Below are positions 26,500 to 36,248 of a stretch of DNA of 64,000 nt, one piece after another. Position numbers and translations under genes: made by a program. The DNA lies in contig JAAFJR010000001.1 of assembly GCA_013298945.1 (NCBI GenBank), forward strand, positions 310,001 through 374,000. The letters run 5' to 3'. The DNA comes from Polaromonas sp. (GTDB lineage: Bacteria; Pseudomonadota; Gammaproteobacteria; Burkholderiales; Burkholderiaceae_C). Every line of letters starts with the position of its first letter. Position 1 is the first letter of the stretch. The notes beneath the pieces were generated by a model. That model was not told the DNA's origin. It saw only the letters and a program-made list of their open reading frames with translations, and made no database searches.

Positions 26500-27483
26500 T
26501 TATGCGTGCCTAATCAACAATTGACTCGCTAATTGTAATAAAGCATCTTTATATTGGCTAGGCTTGATGCCGGCCAGCGCCTCAATTGCTCGCTGTGCTT
26601 CAGAAGCCGCGGCACGCCGAGATGCTTCTAAAGCACCTGTTTCGCGAACTGTTGTCAAAATGATGCTTAATTGAGACAAATCTCCTGTTTCTATTGCTTG
26701 CTGGATCATCGTTCTCTGCGCATCAGTGCCGCGTTGCATGGCAATAATCAATGGCAATGTGGCTTTGCCCTCGCGCAAATCATCACCCAGGTTCTTGCCC
26801 ATGACTGCTGGATCGCCGTCATAGTCCAAAACATCATCGATGACTTGAAAAGCTGTTCCAAGTGCTTGCCCGTATTGGGCGCATGCGTTTTCTACAGCAG
26901 CATCTGATTTGGCCAAAATAGCGCCCAACCTAGCACTAGCCTCAAATAGCTTTGCTGTTTTCGAGCGAATAACGCGTAGGTAGCCAGCTTCATCTAATGA
27001 TGGGTCATGCATATTCATCAGCTGCATCACCTCGCCTTCCGCAATCACATTGGTGGCATCCGCCAAAATTTGCATGATGCGCATATCGCCGGCATCCACC
27101 ATCATTTGGAAGGCTCTGGAGTACAAAAAATCACCCACAAGGACGCTAGCAGGGTTGCCAAAAGATTCGTTGGCTGTGGCTAATCCGCGACGCATTTTTG
27201 ATTCATCGACCACATCGTCGTGCAAAAGTGTTGCCGTATGTATGAATTCGACCACAGCTGCCAAGTTGTAACGTTGATCGCCTGCATAGCCCAAAGCACC
27301 ACAAATGAGCAGTAACAAAACTGGGCGCAGACGTTTTCCGCCCGCAGATATGATGTATCTGGATACTTGCCCAACCAAAGGCACTTCCGAGTCTAGTCGT
27401 TTGGTAATAACTAAATCAACCTGCGCCATGTCGGGGGCAACGAGGTCAAGAGCGGCTGAGTTGGAGCTAAATTGAGCAGACAA
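26500..27483 (-). CDS. ispB: Octaprenyl diphosphate synthase-type polyprenyl synthetase
   Basis: Makes the long isoprenoid side chain of ubiquinone. The two Asp-rich magnesium sites are LLHDDVVDESKMRRG (near residue 86) and QVIDDVLDYDGD (near 212). 327 residues. The start appears to be TTG at 27483 (reading SAQFSSNSAALDLVAPDM): the next in-frame ATG is 18 codons on, and E. coli IspB has a similar leader of about 14 residues before DMA. Divergent from rplU, as in many proteobacteria. Confidence 0.95.
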   Translation of the reverse strand: MSAQFSSNSAALDLVAPDMAQVDLVITKRLDSEVPLVGQVSRYIISAGGKRLRPVLLLLICGALGYAGDQRYNLAAVVEFIHTATLLHDDVVDESKMRRGLATANESFGNPASVLVGDFLYSRAFQMMVDAGDMRIMQILADATNVIAEGEVMQLMNMHDPSLDEAGYLRVIRSKTAKLFEASARLGAILAKSDAAVENACAQYGQALGTAFQVIDDVLDYDGDPAVMGKNLGDDLREGKATLPLIIAMQRGTDAQRTMIQQAIETGDLSQLSIILTTVRETGALEASRRAAASEAQRAIEALAGIKPSQYKDALLQLASQLLIRHA

Positions 27484-27594
27484 AATATGATTACCGTAAA
27501 GTTTGCTTATTATAGAAAGCCTAAAGAGTCCTTTTACTCACTTGACGTAGACGCACTACCCCTAGCGCTGGTTGAACTTTTGGCTCTTGTGCAG

Positions 27595-27624
27595 TTGCTT
27601 GATGGGTGCAAACCGTGCTATAAT
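27595..27624 (+). promoter_or_regulatory. Sigma-70-type promoter of rplU-rpmA, with leader hairpin
   Basis: TTGCTT (27595-27600), 18-base spacer, TATAAT (27619-27624). The leader of about 40 bases holds an imperfect inverted repeat, TCTATGGAA / TTCCGTAGA (27632-27652), then GGAAGG before the ATG. Ribosomal-protein autoregulation by the leader hairpin is possible. Confidence 0.65.
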
Positions 27625-27671
27625 TTAAGGCTCTATGGAAATTCTTCCGTAGAACTTCTAGGAAGGTTATT

Positions 27672-28322
27672 ATGTACGCGGTCATAAAAACCGGTGGCAA
27701 ACAGTTTCGTGTTGTCGCTGGAGAAAAAATTAAAGTAGAACAGATTGCTGCGGATGTAGGCCAAGAAGTCGTGATTGATCAAGTTTTAGCAGTCGGTAAC
27801 GGCAGCGATCTCGTGGTTGGTGCGCCCTTGGTATCCGGTGCTACTGTTACAGCAACATTGCTGTCTCACGGCTTATTTGACAAAGTGCACATTTTTAAAA
27901 TGCGCCGTCGTAAGCATTATCAAAAACGCCAAGGCCATCGCCAAAGCTATACCGAGTTGTTCATCGCAGCTATTGCTGATGGCAAAGGCGGCGTATCTAA
28001 AGCGGAAGCTGTAGCTGTTATCCCGGCACCAAAGGCACTTGCATCTAGCGTTGCTACCAAGGGTGGCAAAGACAATTTAGAAATCATCGAAGGCATTGGT
28101 CCGAAGATCGCTAAAGTCTTGGTTGACGGCGGTATTTCAACTTTCGCTCTGTTGGCAGCCGCTAAAGCAGATGACGTGACAGCCATGCTTAAAGCATCTG
28201 GCGGCCGTTTCAGCTTGGCTAATCCAGCATCATGGGCAGAACAAGCTGCTTTGCTGCGTGACGGCAAAATGGCTGAGTTCAAAGCTCTCACTGACGCTCT
28301 CGTCGGTGGTGTGAAAAAGTAA
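27672..28322 (+). CDS. rplU: Ribosomal protein bL21 fused to a C-terminal helix-hairpin-helix domain
   Basis: Residues 1 to about 103 are a normal bL21 of betaproteobacterial type ([40 protein letters not shown]). Instead of stopping, the frame continues through an Ala/Val/Lys linker into a second domain at about 134-216 with [19 protein letters not shown], a helix-hairpin-helix-like motif, then [20 protein letters not shown]. This tail resembles one known on L21 and other proteins of Bacteroidetes; plain 103-residue L21 is the rule in Burkholderiales. The total of 216 residues is thus about double. No frameshift is needed. rpmA follows 60 bp on. Confidence 0.96.
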   Translation: MYAVIKTGGKQFRVVAGEKIKVEQIAADVGQEVVIDQVLAVGNGSDLVVGAPLVSGATVTATLLSHGLFDKVHIFKMRRRKHYQKRQGHRQSYTELFIAAIADGKGGVSKAEAVAVIPAPKALASSVATKGGKDNLEIIEGIGPKIAKVLVDGGISTFALLAAAKADDVTAMLKASGGRFSLANPASWAEQAALLRDGKMAEFKALTDALVGGVKK

Positions 28323-28382
28323 CTTTTAAATAATTTTTAGATACTTTTAAATAACTTCTAGAAATTTTCAGGAGAAAGAAAA

Positions 28383-28646
28383 ATGGCACAAAAAAAGGGC
28401 GGCGGCTCGACGCGAAACGGCCGTGATTCCAAGCCGAAAATGCTTGGTGTGAAGGCTTTTGGTGGTGAACTCATCTCTGCTGGCGCGATCATCGTTCGCC
28501 AACGTGGTACCAAGTTTCATCCAGGTAACAATGTCGGTATCGGCGTTGATCACACTTTGTTTGCATTGAAAGACGGCACAGTATCTTTTGGTACTAAGGG
28601 CGCGTTGAACAAGCAATTCGTGAACATCACTCCCGTAGCAGCTTAA
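28383..28646 (+). CDS. rpmA: 50S ribosomal protein bL27
   Basis: 87 residues of the large subunit. The N-terminus [20 protein letters not shown] is the classical bL27 start that reaches towards the peptidyl transferase centre, followed by [25 protein letters not shown] precedes the ATG. It is followed by a strong terminator, so rplU-rpmA form a unit apart from obgE. Confidence 0.99.
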   Translation: MAQKKGGGSTRNGRDSKPKMLGVKAFGGELISAGAIIVRQRGTKFHPGNNVGIGVDHTLFALKDGTVSFGTKGALNKQFVNITPVAA

Positions 28647-28674
28647 GTAATTCAGCTATACGTTTAAAAGAGCC

Positions 28675-28722
28675 TGCAAAAAGCCCGCTTAAATGTGGGT
28701 TTTAGCGGGCTTTTTGCTTTAT
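28675..28722 (+). terminator. Terminator of rplU-rpmA
   Basis: GCAAAAAGCCCGCT (28676-28689) pairs with AGCGGGCTTTTTGC (28704-28717); the 3' arm itself supplies the T-run. It begins about 30 bp after rpmA. Confidence 0.92.
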
Positions 28723-28745
28723 GACGCTAGTCATACATCAACTAA

Positions 28746-29822
<1,077 letters not shown>

Positions 29823-29841
29823 TGTTTGATGTAATGCACTA

Positions 29842-29902
29842 AGTATAGCTATATTTTTAATAGCTGCTTAGGTAATAAATACGCCGGCTACAGCCATTTT
29901 TA
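29842..29902 (-). repeat. Dispersed palindromic repeat, copy 8 (obgE-proB gap)
   Basis: GGTAATAAATACGCCGGC at 29871-29888, preceded by TAATAGCTGCTTA and the second stem AGCTAT/ATAGCT, followed by TACAGCCATTTTTA. It fills most of the 99-bp gap. Confidence 0.95.
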
Positions 29903-29921
29903 TCTGTAAATATACGTTTTC

Positions 29922-31049
29922 ATGACTAAAACACTGCTCAAAAGTGCTAAGCGCATTGTCGTCAAAGTGGGCTCAAGTTTGGTCACCAATGAAGGCCGTG
30001 GCTTGGACGAAGCCGCCATTGCCCATTGGTGCAGCCAAATCGCCAAACTTCGCGCCGATGGACGCGAAGTCATCATGGTGTCCAGCGGCGCAATTGCTGA
30101 GGGTATGAAGCGCCTAGGTTGGATCACACGACCCAGCGCCATTCACGAGCTACAAGCTGCCGCTGCCGTAGGGCAAATGGGTTTGGCACAGATGTACGAA
30201 ACCAAGCTACGCGAAAATGCGCTCGGCTCCGCCCAAGTGCTGCTCACCCACGCAGACTTGGCTGACCGCGAGCGCTATTTGAACGCCAGATCGACGCTGC
30301 TGACACTTCTGAAGCACGGTGTTGTTCCGGTCATCAATGAAAACGACACCGTGGTCAACGAAGAAATCAAGGTCGGCGACAACGACACCTTAGGCGCTTT
30401 GGTGGCCAATTTGGTTGAAGCCGACGCCTATATCATTCTGACCGATCAAAAAGGGCTTTTCACCGCCGATCCGCGCAAAGACTCGCAAGCCAAATTTGTT
30501 GATCAAGCGCAAGCTGGCGACCCAGCTCTAGAAGTCATGGCAGGCGGCGCAGGCTCTAGCATTGGCAAGGGCGGCATGATTACCAAGATTTTGGCAGCCA
30601 AGCGTGCGGCAGGCTCGGGTGCTTCGACCGTGATTGCTTGGGGTGCAGAGCCTGACGTGCTAGTTCGATTGTCACAAGGCGAACCCATTGGTACTTTGCT
30701 CATCGCGCAAACTCAGAAAAACCAAGCCCGCAAGCAGTGGATGATGGACCATTTGCAGCTGCGTGGCTCAGTCATCGTCGATGCCGGCGCTGTCAGCAAA
30801 CTGCAAAGCGTAGGAACGAGTTTGCTGCCCATTGGCATGACGGGTGTGGATGGCGATTTTTCGCGCGGCGATGTGATTGCAGTGCGCGACGTCGCAGGCT
30901 CGGAAATCGCCCGTGGCTTGGCGAACTATGCCAGTTCAGAAGCCCGTTTGATTTGCAGCAAAGCTTCCAGCGAGTTTGAAAAAGTCTTGGGTTATGCGGC
31001 AGAGCCAGAGATGATTCACCGCGACAACATGGTACTCTCTAAAACCTAG
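29922..31049 (+). CDS. proB: Glutamate 5-kinase
   Basis: First enzyme of proline synthesis, phosphorylating glutamate; feedback-inhibited by proline in the family. 375 residues: amino-acid kinase domain at about 8-260 ([62 protein letters not shown]) and a C-terminal PUA domain at about 280-365. No clear ribosome site; the start is set by family alignment. Confidence 0.98.
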   Translation: MTKTLLKSAKRIVVKVGSSLVTNEGRGLDEAAIAHWCSQIAKLRADGREVIMVSSGAIAEGMKRLGWITRPSAIHELQAAAAVGQMGLAQMYETKLRENALGSAQVLLTHADLADRERYLNARSTLLTLLKHGVVPVINENDTVVNEEIKVGDNDTLGALVANLVEADAYIILTDQKGLFTADPRKDSQAKFVDQAQAGDPALEVMAGGAGSSIGKGGMITKILAAKRAAGSGASTVIAWGAEPDVLVRLSQGEPIGTLLIAQTQKNQARKQWMMDHLQLRGSVIVDAGAVSKLQSVGTSLLPIGMTGVDGDFSRGDVIAVRDVAGSEIARGLANYASSEARLICSKASSEFEKVLGYAAEPEMIHRDNMVLSKT

Positions 31050-31094
31050 GTGCTAAAACTTAAGTGCTTAACCTAAGTGCTCAGACCTAAGACC
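31045..31094. repeat. Short degenerate direct repeats after proB
   Basis: Four imperfect units, CCTAGGTGCT, CTTAAGTGCT, CCTAAGTGCT and CCTAAGACC, with starts 13-14 bp apart, beginning inside the proB stop region. Function unknown; probably a small tandem duplication. Confidence 0.5.
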
Positions 31095-31113
31095 AAGGAT
31101 TTAAGCCCTTAGC

Positions 31114-31650
31114 TTATGGCGCCGATTTGTCCTTGAAAACTCTCGTTGTTTTCTTCAATGACGTGACGATTTCATTGACGTTTTGAGCGGCTGTGTTGCC
31201 TGTGCATACGCCTTGTTTGGCTAACGTCAAAGCGTGTTTGGAGGGCGCGTCGTATATGGATATCCATTTAGGGTCAGCAACCACAACCCATGCTTTGCCA
31301 GCCACTTCAGCTTCTTTGCTGACAATACGCGCATAGGTTTTAACTTCGCCATTGCTGCAGTTGATGGCTTCATATAAAGCATTCAGCGTACCACTTGCGC
31401 TACGCGCCACGGCGACGTAACGCACCAAGCCATCGCCCACAATCTTGACAGCTGTAGGGTCTAAAGCCCAGCTCAAATTGGATATCTTCACCACCTCAAA
31501 TGGCAACAAGTCTTTTAAATTTAAGGCTGCTGGCGCAGGCACGTCGCTTTCTTTCCAGTCAGGGTCGGTGGCTAAAAGCTGCGCAAAACCGGACGTAGCC
31601 ACGTTCAAACCGATGGCTAAAAGTGCAACAAAGCGGACGAAAGTTGTCAT
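31114..31650 (-). CDS. CNP1-like secreted protein
   Basis: 178 residues with a signal peptide ([23 protein letters not shown]) and the body of the CNP1-like family (cryptic neisserial protein 1), seen in [37 protein letters not shown] and [13 protein letters not shown]. Function unknown, presumably periplasmic. Its start overlaps the rppH stop by 4 bp, so it is co-transcribed and follows RppH, a pairing typical of betaproteobacteria. Confidence 0.87.
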   Translation of the reverse strand: MTTFVRFVALLAIGLNVATSGFAQLLATDPDWKESDVPAPAALNLKDLLPFEVVKISNLSWALDPTAVKIVGDGLVRYVAVARSASGTLNALYEAINCSNGEVKTYARIVSKEAEVAGKAWVVVADPKWISIYDAPSKHALTLAKQGVCTGNTAAQNVNEIVTSLKKTTRVFKDKSAP

Positions 31651-32369
31651 AGTACAGATTTTTGCCGAGTCGGGTCTTCGGGTGTGGGTTCAGGTAAATT
31701 GGCTTCGTCTGAGGAAGCTGATAACACTGCGCCATAGCTCGTTTCTGGGTCAGGCTCGTAGCTGCCTCCAGGCGGCATTTCCATATGCGCTACTTGGCTA
31801 TTGAAGCCACGGTGCATGTGTTGATCGTGGTGACCATGTTGCGCCTCATGCAAGTCATGTCGTAAATCTGCACGCAAGTGACGTGGTCCATGATCGCTGC
31901 GCGGCAAATAGCGAGACAGCTCAGTCAGCGCCATTTCATACACACCGCGTTTAAATTCCACGACAGCATCCAGCGGCACCCAAAATTGATTCCAACGCCA
32001 AGCGTCAAACTCTGGATGGTCAGTCGCACGCAAGTTAACGTGCGTGTCAAACGCTGTCATTTGCAGCAAAAACCAAATCTGTTTTTGGCCTTTGTAAAAG
32101 CCACGCGCATCGCGTCTTATGAATCTGTCTGGCACCTCGTAGCGCAACCAGTCACGTGTTCGAGCCACAATTCGCACATGCTCCGGTTGGAGCCCTACTT
32201 CTTCATGCAGTTCTCTAAACATGGCCTGCTCGGGGGTTTCACCCCGGTCAATGCCACCCTGCGGAAACTGCCACGAGTGGGTGCGAATGCGTTTGCCCCA
32301 AAATACTTGATTCTTCTGGTTGAGCAAGATGATGCCGACGTTGGGTCTAAACCCTTCGCGGTCAAGCAT
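31647..32369 (-). CDS. rppH: RNA pyrophosphohydrolase
   Basis: RppH removes pyrophosphate from mRNA 5' ends, starting RNase E-dependent decay. NUDIX box [20 protein letters not shown] followed by VGL, near residues 37-59; N-terminus [17 protein letters not shown] is typical. The start is ATG 32369 with AGGG about 8 bases upstream; an in-frame TTG two codons earlier lacks support. 240 residues; the C-terminal about 75 are a His-, Asp- and Pro-rich tail absent from E. coli RppH. It is divergent from proS, as usual in this order. Confidence 0.95.
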   Translation of the reverse strand: MLDREGFRPNVGIILLNQKNQVFWGKRIRTHSWQFPQGGIDRGETPEQAMFRELHEEVGLQPEHVRIVARTRDWLRYEVPDRFIRRDARGFYKGQKQIWFLLQMTAFDTHVNLRATDHPEFDAWRWNQFWVPLDAVVEFKRGVYEMALTELSRYLPRSDHGPRHLRADLRHDLHEAQHGHHDQHMHRGFNSQVAHMEMPPGGSYEPDPETSYGAVLSASSDEANLPEPTPEDPTRQKSVL

Positions 32370-32515
32370 AATCAAACCCTAAATTTTTATATTGAGTCCA
32401 TTATGCACAGCGGTTTGCAGCTCGCAAGAGCTTAAGCAGAAAAATTCTTTGCCGCTAACTTAAAATTACTAAAAATAGTTCGAAATTTTCTTTTAATTCA
32501 AGCAGATTACCGCCC

Positions 32516-34279
32516 ATGAAAGCCTCTCAATTCTTCATCTCCACCTTCAAAGAAGCCCCAGCCGACGCTGAAATTGCCAGCCACCAGTTGATGATGCGCG
32601 CAGGCATGATCAAAAAGCTGGGCGCCGGCATCTACACCTACATGCCCATGGGTTTGCGTGTGATACGCAAGGTAGAAGCCATTGTGCGCGAGGAAATGAA
32701 CCGCGCCGGCGCTGTAGAAGTTTCTATGCCCGTGATTCAACCAGCTGAGTATTGGATTGAGACTGGCCGCTTCGACAAAATGGGCGACGAACTGCTGCGC
32801 ATCAAAGACCGCCACGACCGCGATTTTGTGGTGCAACCGACCAGCGAAGAAGTGGTGACCGATTTGGCACGCCAAGAAATCAAAAGTTACAAACAATTAC
32901 CCAAAAACTTTTACCAAATCCAGACCAAATTCCGCGACGAGCGCCGCCCACGCTTCGGCTTGATGCGCGGCCGCGAGTTCACCATGAAAGACGCTTACAG
33001 CTTCGACCGTGATGTGGACAGCGCCAAAGCCAGCTACCAAGTCATGGCAGGTGCTTATCGCAAGATTTTTGACCGCTTTGGTTTGACCTACCGCGCAGTC
33101 GCTGCCGACAGCGGCGCTATTGGTGGTGATTTGAGCGAAGAGTTCCAAGTCATCGCCGCCACAGGTGAAGACGCGATTGTTTACAGCACTGGCAGCGACT
33201 ATGCTGCTAATATGGAGAAAGCAGAGGCAAAAGAGCCTGTAGCCGTCGTATTGATTGCCAAAGAAGCTATGAAAAAAGTAGCAACACCGGGTAAATCAAC
33301 CTGCACTGATGTGGCTGAATTGTTGGGTTTGCCGTTGCAAAACACGGTTAAATCATTGGTATTGGCAACGGATGCCAAGAACGACAAAGGCGAGATTGTC
33401 AAAACCCAAGTCTGGCTGCTACTGCTGCGTGGCGACCATGATATGAATGAAGTCAAAGTCGGAAAATTAGCGGGTTTGACAGATTTCCGTTTCGCCACCG
33501 TGCCTGAAATTGAGGCGCATTTTGGCTGCCTGCCAGGTTATTTGGGGCCGATAGGCTTGAAATTACCCGTGAAACTCGTGGTTGACCGCGAAGTGGCGGT
33601 GATGAATGACTGGATTTGCGGCGCGAACGAGCCAGATTTCCACATCACCGGCGTAAATTTTGAAAGGGACATTTGGCCAAATGTCCCTGGTGGTCGCGAA
33701 GGAACAATCATCGCCGACATCCGCAACGTCGTCGCCGGTGATGCATCACCTGATGGCAAGGGCGTGTTGGCAATTGAGCGTGGTATCGAAATCGGCCATG
33801 TTTTCTACCTCGGTACCAAGTACAGCAAAGCCATGAACGCCACGTTTTTGGACCACAACGGCAAACCGCAATACATGGAAATGGGCTGCTATGGCATCGG
33901 TATCACCCGTCTGCCAGCTGCTGCCATCGAGCAAAACCACGACGCCAAAGGCATCATCTGGCCAGACGCGATTGCGCCGTTCACAGCGGTGATCTGCATG
34001 GTCGGCCCTGACCGCAGCCCAGACGTCAAAGCCGCTGGCGAAAAGCTCTATGCTGAGTTGTTAGCCGCTGGTGTCGATGTAATCTTGGACGACCGAGGTG
34101 AGCGCCCAGGCATCATGTTTGCCGAGTGGGAATTGATTGGCGTGCCGCACCGCGTCACCATCGGCGACAAGAGCCTCAAAGAAGGCCAAGTCGAATACCA
34201 ACACCGCCGCGATGCGGAAGCTACCAAGGTGTCTGTGGGTGATGTGTTTGCACACGTCGCCTCTAAATTGAAGGTATGA
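32516..34279 (+). CDS. proS: Prolyl-tRNA synthetase
   Basis: Class II synthetase of the long bacterial type (587 residues) with an editing (INS) domain, about residues 225-405, between motifs 2 and 3. Visible are [35 protein letters not shown] (motif 2), [17 protein letters not shown] (motif 3) and the anticodon-binding end ([20 protein letters not shown]). Residues about 240-256, in the linker entering the INS domain, are encoded by a diverged repeat copy ([15 protein letters not shown]). Confidence 0.98.
   Translation: MKASQFFISTFKEAPADAEIASHQLMMRAGMIKKLGAGIYTYMPMGLRVIRKVEAIVREEMNRAGAVEVSMPVIQPAEYWIETGRFDKMGDELLRIKDRHDRDFVVQPTSEEVVTDLARQEIKSYKQLPKNFYQIQTKFRDERRPRFGLMRGREFTMKDAYSFDRDVDSAKASYQVMAGAYRKIFDRFGLTYRAVAADSGAIGGDLSEEFQVIAATGEDAIVYSTGSDYAANMEKAEAKEPVAVVLIAKEAMKKVATPGKSTCTDVAELLGLPLQNTVKSLVLATDAKNDKGEIVKTQVWLLLLRGDHDMNEVKVGKLAGLTDFRFATVPEIEAHFGCLPGYLGPIGLKLPVKLVVDREVAVMNDWICGANEPDFHITGVNFERDIWPNVPGGREGTIIADIRNVVAGDASPDGKGVLAIERGIEIGHVFYLGTKYSKAMNATFLDHNGKPQYMEMGCYGIGITRLPAAAIEQNHDAKGIIWPDAIAPFTAVICMVGPDRSPDVKAAGEKLYAELLAAGVDVILDDRGERPGIMFAEWELIGVPHRVTIGDKSLKEGQVEYQHRRDAEATKVSVGDVFAHVASKLKV
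33235..33282 (+). repeat. Dispersed palindromic repeat, copy 9 (inside proS)
   Basis: GCCGTCGTATTGATTGCC at 33242-33259, with TGTA before and AAAGAAGCTATGAAAAAAGT after. Sense frame [10 protein letters not shown]; the consensus TAA stop of this frame is AAA. Same frame as the ABC transporter copy, which reads [10 protein letters not shown]. Confidence 0.65.
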
Positions 34280-34280
34280 C

Positions 34281-35432
34281 TTGACGTACGCTAATTCGAG
34301 GCGCGAACTTTTGGTGGACGCGCTGCGAGCATTAGCACTACTAGGGGTTTTTATCGTTAATGCGATGGGTTATCCATCCGCGCCAAACTATCCCATGCCA
34401 CTTGGCATCCCCGTACCGGCCGATTCCATGTTGGCGATAGGGCTGAATGGCGTTTTATCTGCTTTTGTGCAAGGCAAAGCTTATCCACTTTTGTGTTTTT
34501 TGTTTGGTTATAGTCTTTACAGCATGTCTCGCGCACACGGTGAAAGTGTGTCTCAAGTCAAATATCTATTGAAACTACGCTATAAAAAATTATTGGTAAT
34601 TGGCATATTGCATGGGCTATTTATCTATTTTGGGGATGTACTGACGACATATGCAATATGTGGGTTTGTTGTGACACGATGGGTAGCTCATAGACCCGCA
34701 CGTTTAATCAAAATATTTCGAAATCTAACTATTTTCGTAGCGATTGAGATCGTACTTTTCTTGCTGCTCTCTTTCTTCCTTTGGATTGATACTAACAAGA
34801 TGGTCATCGATATGGCTCAATCTATGAGTGCTTTGATGACTTACAGCGCATTTTTAAAGTTGAATGCAAGCAGCTATATCTTCGGGGTACTTAACACGCT
34901 AGTTCTATTGCCGATACTATTTTGGTTAACAGTTGCAGGTGTTCTAACTCGGAGATTTAGATTGCTGTCGCTAAGACCATTTGCAATTTACTTTTGGCAA
35001 AGGAATTTGCGTCCTTGGCATTTCACCATTGCATTGCTGTTCAATATTGTGATGGGGTTTTTTATAGTGAAAACTCAAAGTGCTGATGAGTTGAATAAAT
35101 TATCAGCAATTGGTTTAATTAACATGTTCGCAGGCATATGGCTTGTCGCATCTGCATTAGCCATAGTGGTCAGGCATTGGCATAAAGTTAAATATCTGCC
35201 CGTTTGGATTCATTGGCTCGCACCGGCGGGTAAACATACGCTGGCTATGTACTTGGCTTTGTCATTTGCGCTGATACTTAGTGGTGGTGTATTTTTGAAT
35301 ATTCAAGTAAGCGGGGTAATTCGGTTTGTGGCTATAGTTTTCGCTTGGATTAGTGCCGTTTTATTGGCTAAGCATGCAACAAATCTTGGTCTTAGAGATC
35401 CGATTGCAAGTTGGATGTCGGCAAGAAATTGA
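34281..35432 (+). CDS. Multi-pass membrane protein, DUF418/YeiB-like
   Basis: 383 residues with about nine hydrophobic segments. The N-terminus (LLVDALRALALLGVFIVN), KAYPLLCFLFGYSLY and the C-terminal HWLAPAGKHTLAMYL fit the DUF418/YeiB family, related to acyltransferase-like membrane proteins of unknown substrate. The start is TTG at 34281, with AAGG 6 bases upstream; it begins 2 bp after the proS stop. Base composition is visibly more A+T-rich than in proS, which hints at separate ancestry. Confidence 0.75.
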   Translation: MTYANSRRELLVDALRALALLGVFIVNAMGYPSAPNYPMPLGIPVPADSMLAIGLNGVLSAFVQGKAYPLLCFLFGYSLYSMSRAHGESVSQVKYLLKLRYKKLLVIGILHGLFIYFGDVLTTYAICGFVVTRWVAHRPARLIKIFRNLTIFVAIEIVLFLLLSFFLWIDTNKMVIDMAQSMSALMTYSAFLKLNASSYIFGVLNTLVLLPILFWLTVAGVLTRRFRLLSLRPFAIYFWQRNLRPWHFTIALLFNIVMGFFIVKTQSADELNKLSAIGLINMFAGIWLVASALAIVVRHWHKVKYLPVWIHWLAPAGKHTLAMYLALSFALILSGGVFLNIQVSGVIRFVAIVFAWISAVLLAKHATNLGLRDPIASWMSARN

Positions 35433-35470
35433 ATGCCAAAACTACTTAACTTTTAACTGAGAGTATTAGT

Positions 35471-36130
35471 TTGAATGAAATCAATTTAGTTACAAGGCGA
35501 AAAATACTGCTAAAGGCGCTGCAGCTGGCGTATTTATTACCTATTTCGCTATTATTTTCAGAGCAATCTCAAGCTGGTGGGCAGCTTGAGGAGCCGATGA
35601 TGGACTCGGTTCGCATCGCTTTGCGCGCTGCTGTTCATAATTCAGCGCCGCCCATACCTAGCCCCTCTGATTTCAAAGACACCGAGTCCTACCTCAAATA
35701 CCTGCGTTGGTTAGGTGAGATGAGCGACCGTTTACAGCCCAAAAAACGCGACTTCCAGACCCGTAAGGAGTTTCTGCAAACCGTCTGGTACGAAAGCAAG
35801 CGCGCCGGTTTGGACGTCGCTTTGGTGCTGGGTTTGATCCAAGTGGAAAGCAACTTTCGCAAATATGCTGTCAGTTGGGTGGGCGCGCGTGGCTACATGC
35901 AAATCATGCCTTTTTGGCTGCGTGTGTTGGCGGAAGAGGATGGCAAACACAACACCAGCCATTTGTTCAACATGCAAACCAACATCCGCTTCGGCTGCGT
36001 CATCCTGCGCCACTACCTAGACCGCGAACGCGGCGACCTCTTCATGGCGCTAGGCCGCTACAACGGCAGCCGTGGCAAAGCGGCTTATCCTGATGCGGTG
36101 CTGGGCGCTAAAAGGAAGTGGGAGTTTTGA
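35471..36130 (+). CDS. Lytic transglycosylase (SLT domain)
   Basis: 219 residues. The catalytic domain (about 110-215) has the SLT signature with catalytic Glu in LIQVESNFRKYAVSW, then GARGYMQIMPFWL and ALGRYNGS, so it should cleave peptidoglycan glycan strands to 1,6-anhydro ends. Start is TTG 35471, since no in-frame ATG precedes the domain without losing the leader; GAGAG lies just upstream. The N-terminal export signal (RRKILLKALQLAYLLPISLLFSE...QAGG) gets its hydrophobic core from a repeat copy at 35516-35560. Followed by a REP element. Confidence 0.88.
   Translation: MNEINLVTRRKILLKALQLAYLLPISLLFSEQSQAGGQLEEPMMDSVRIALRAAVHNSAPPIPSPSDFKDTESYLKYLRWLGEMSDRLQPKKRDFQTRKEFLQTVWYESKRAGLDVALVLGLIQVESNFRKYAVSWVGARGYMQIMPFWLRVLAEEDGKHNTSHLFNMQTNIRFGCVILRHYLDRERGDLFMALGRYNGSRGKAAYPDAVLGAKRKWEF
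35516..35560 (+). repeat. Dispersed palindromic repeat, copy 10 (signal peptide of lytic transglycosylase)
   Basis: GCTGGCGTATTTATTACC at 35524-35541, followed by TATTTCGCTATTATTTT. Translated in the consensus-open sense frame as QLAYLLPISLLF, the same frame as in pdxA. It forms the hydrophobic core of the predicted signal peptide. Confidence 0.85.
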
Positions 36131-36135
36131 GTAGC

Positions 36136-36200
36136 GTCATTCCCGTGCAGGCGGGAATCCACGTTTGCGGGGCATGGATTCCCGCCTGCGCGGGAATGAC
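36136..36200. repeat. REP element, CATTCCCGC type, copy 1
   Basis: Arms GTCATTCCCGTGCAGGCGGGAATCCA's first 26 bases (36136-36161) and 36175-36200 are inverted copies with one mismatch over a 13-base loop. Each arm also folds on itself (ATTCCCG / CGGGAAT). This is the widespread proteobacterial REP-like type. It lies between the lytic transglycosylase and yghU. Confidence 0.9.
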
Positions 36201-36248
36201 GGCAAAGTGGTCTAATAGATTTTTTGGTTTGAATTTAAAAGGTGACAT

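Noticed and set aside
28675-28722. Long inverted repeat after rpmA as a member of the dispersed family
   Set aside because: It has no core sequence and is a standard terminator with a T-run.
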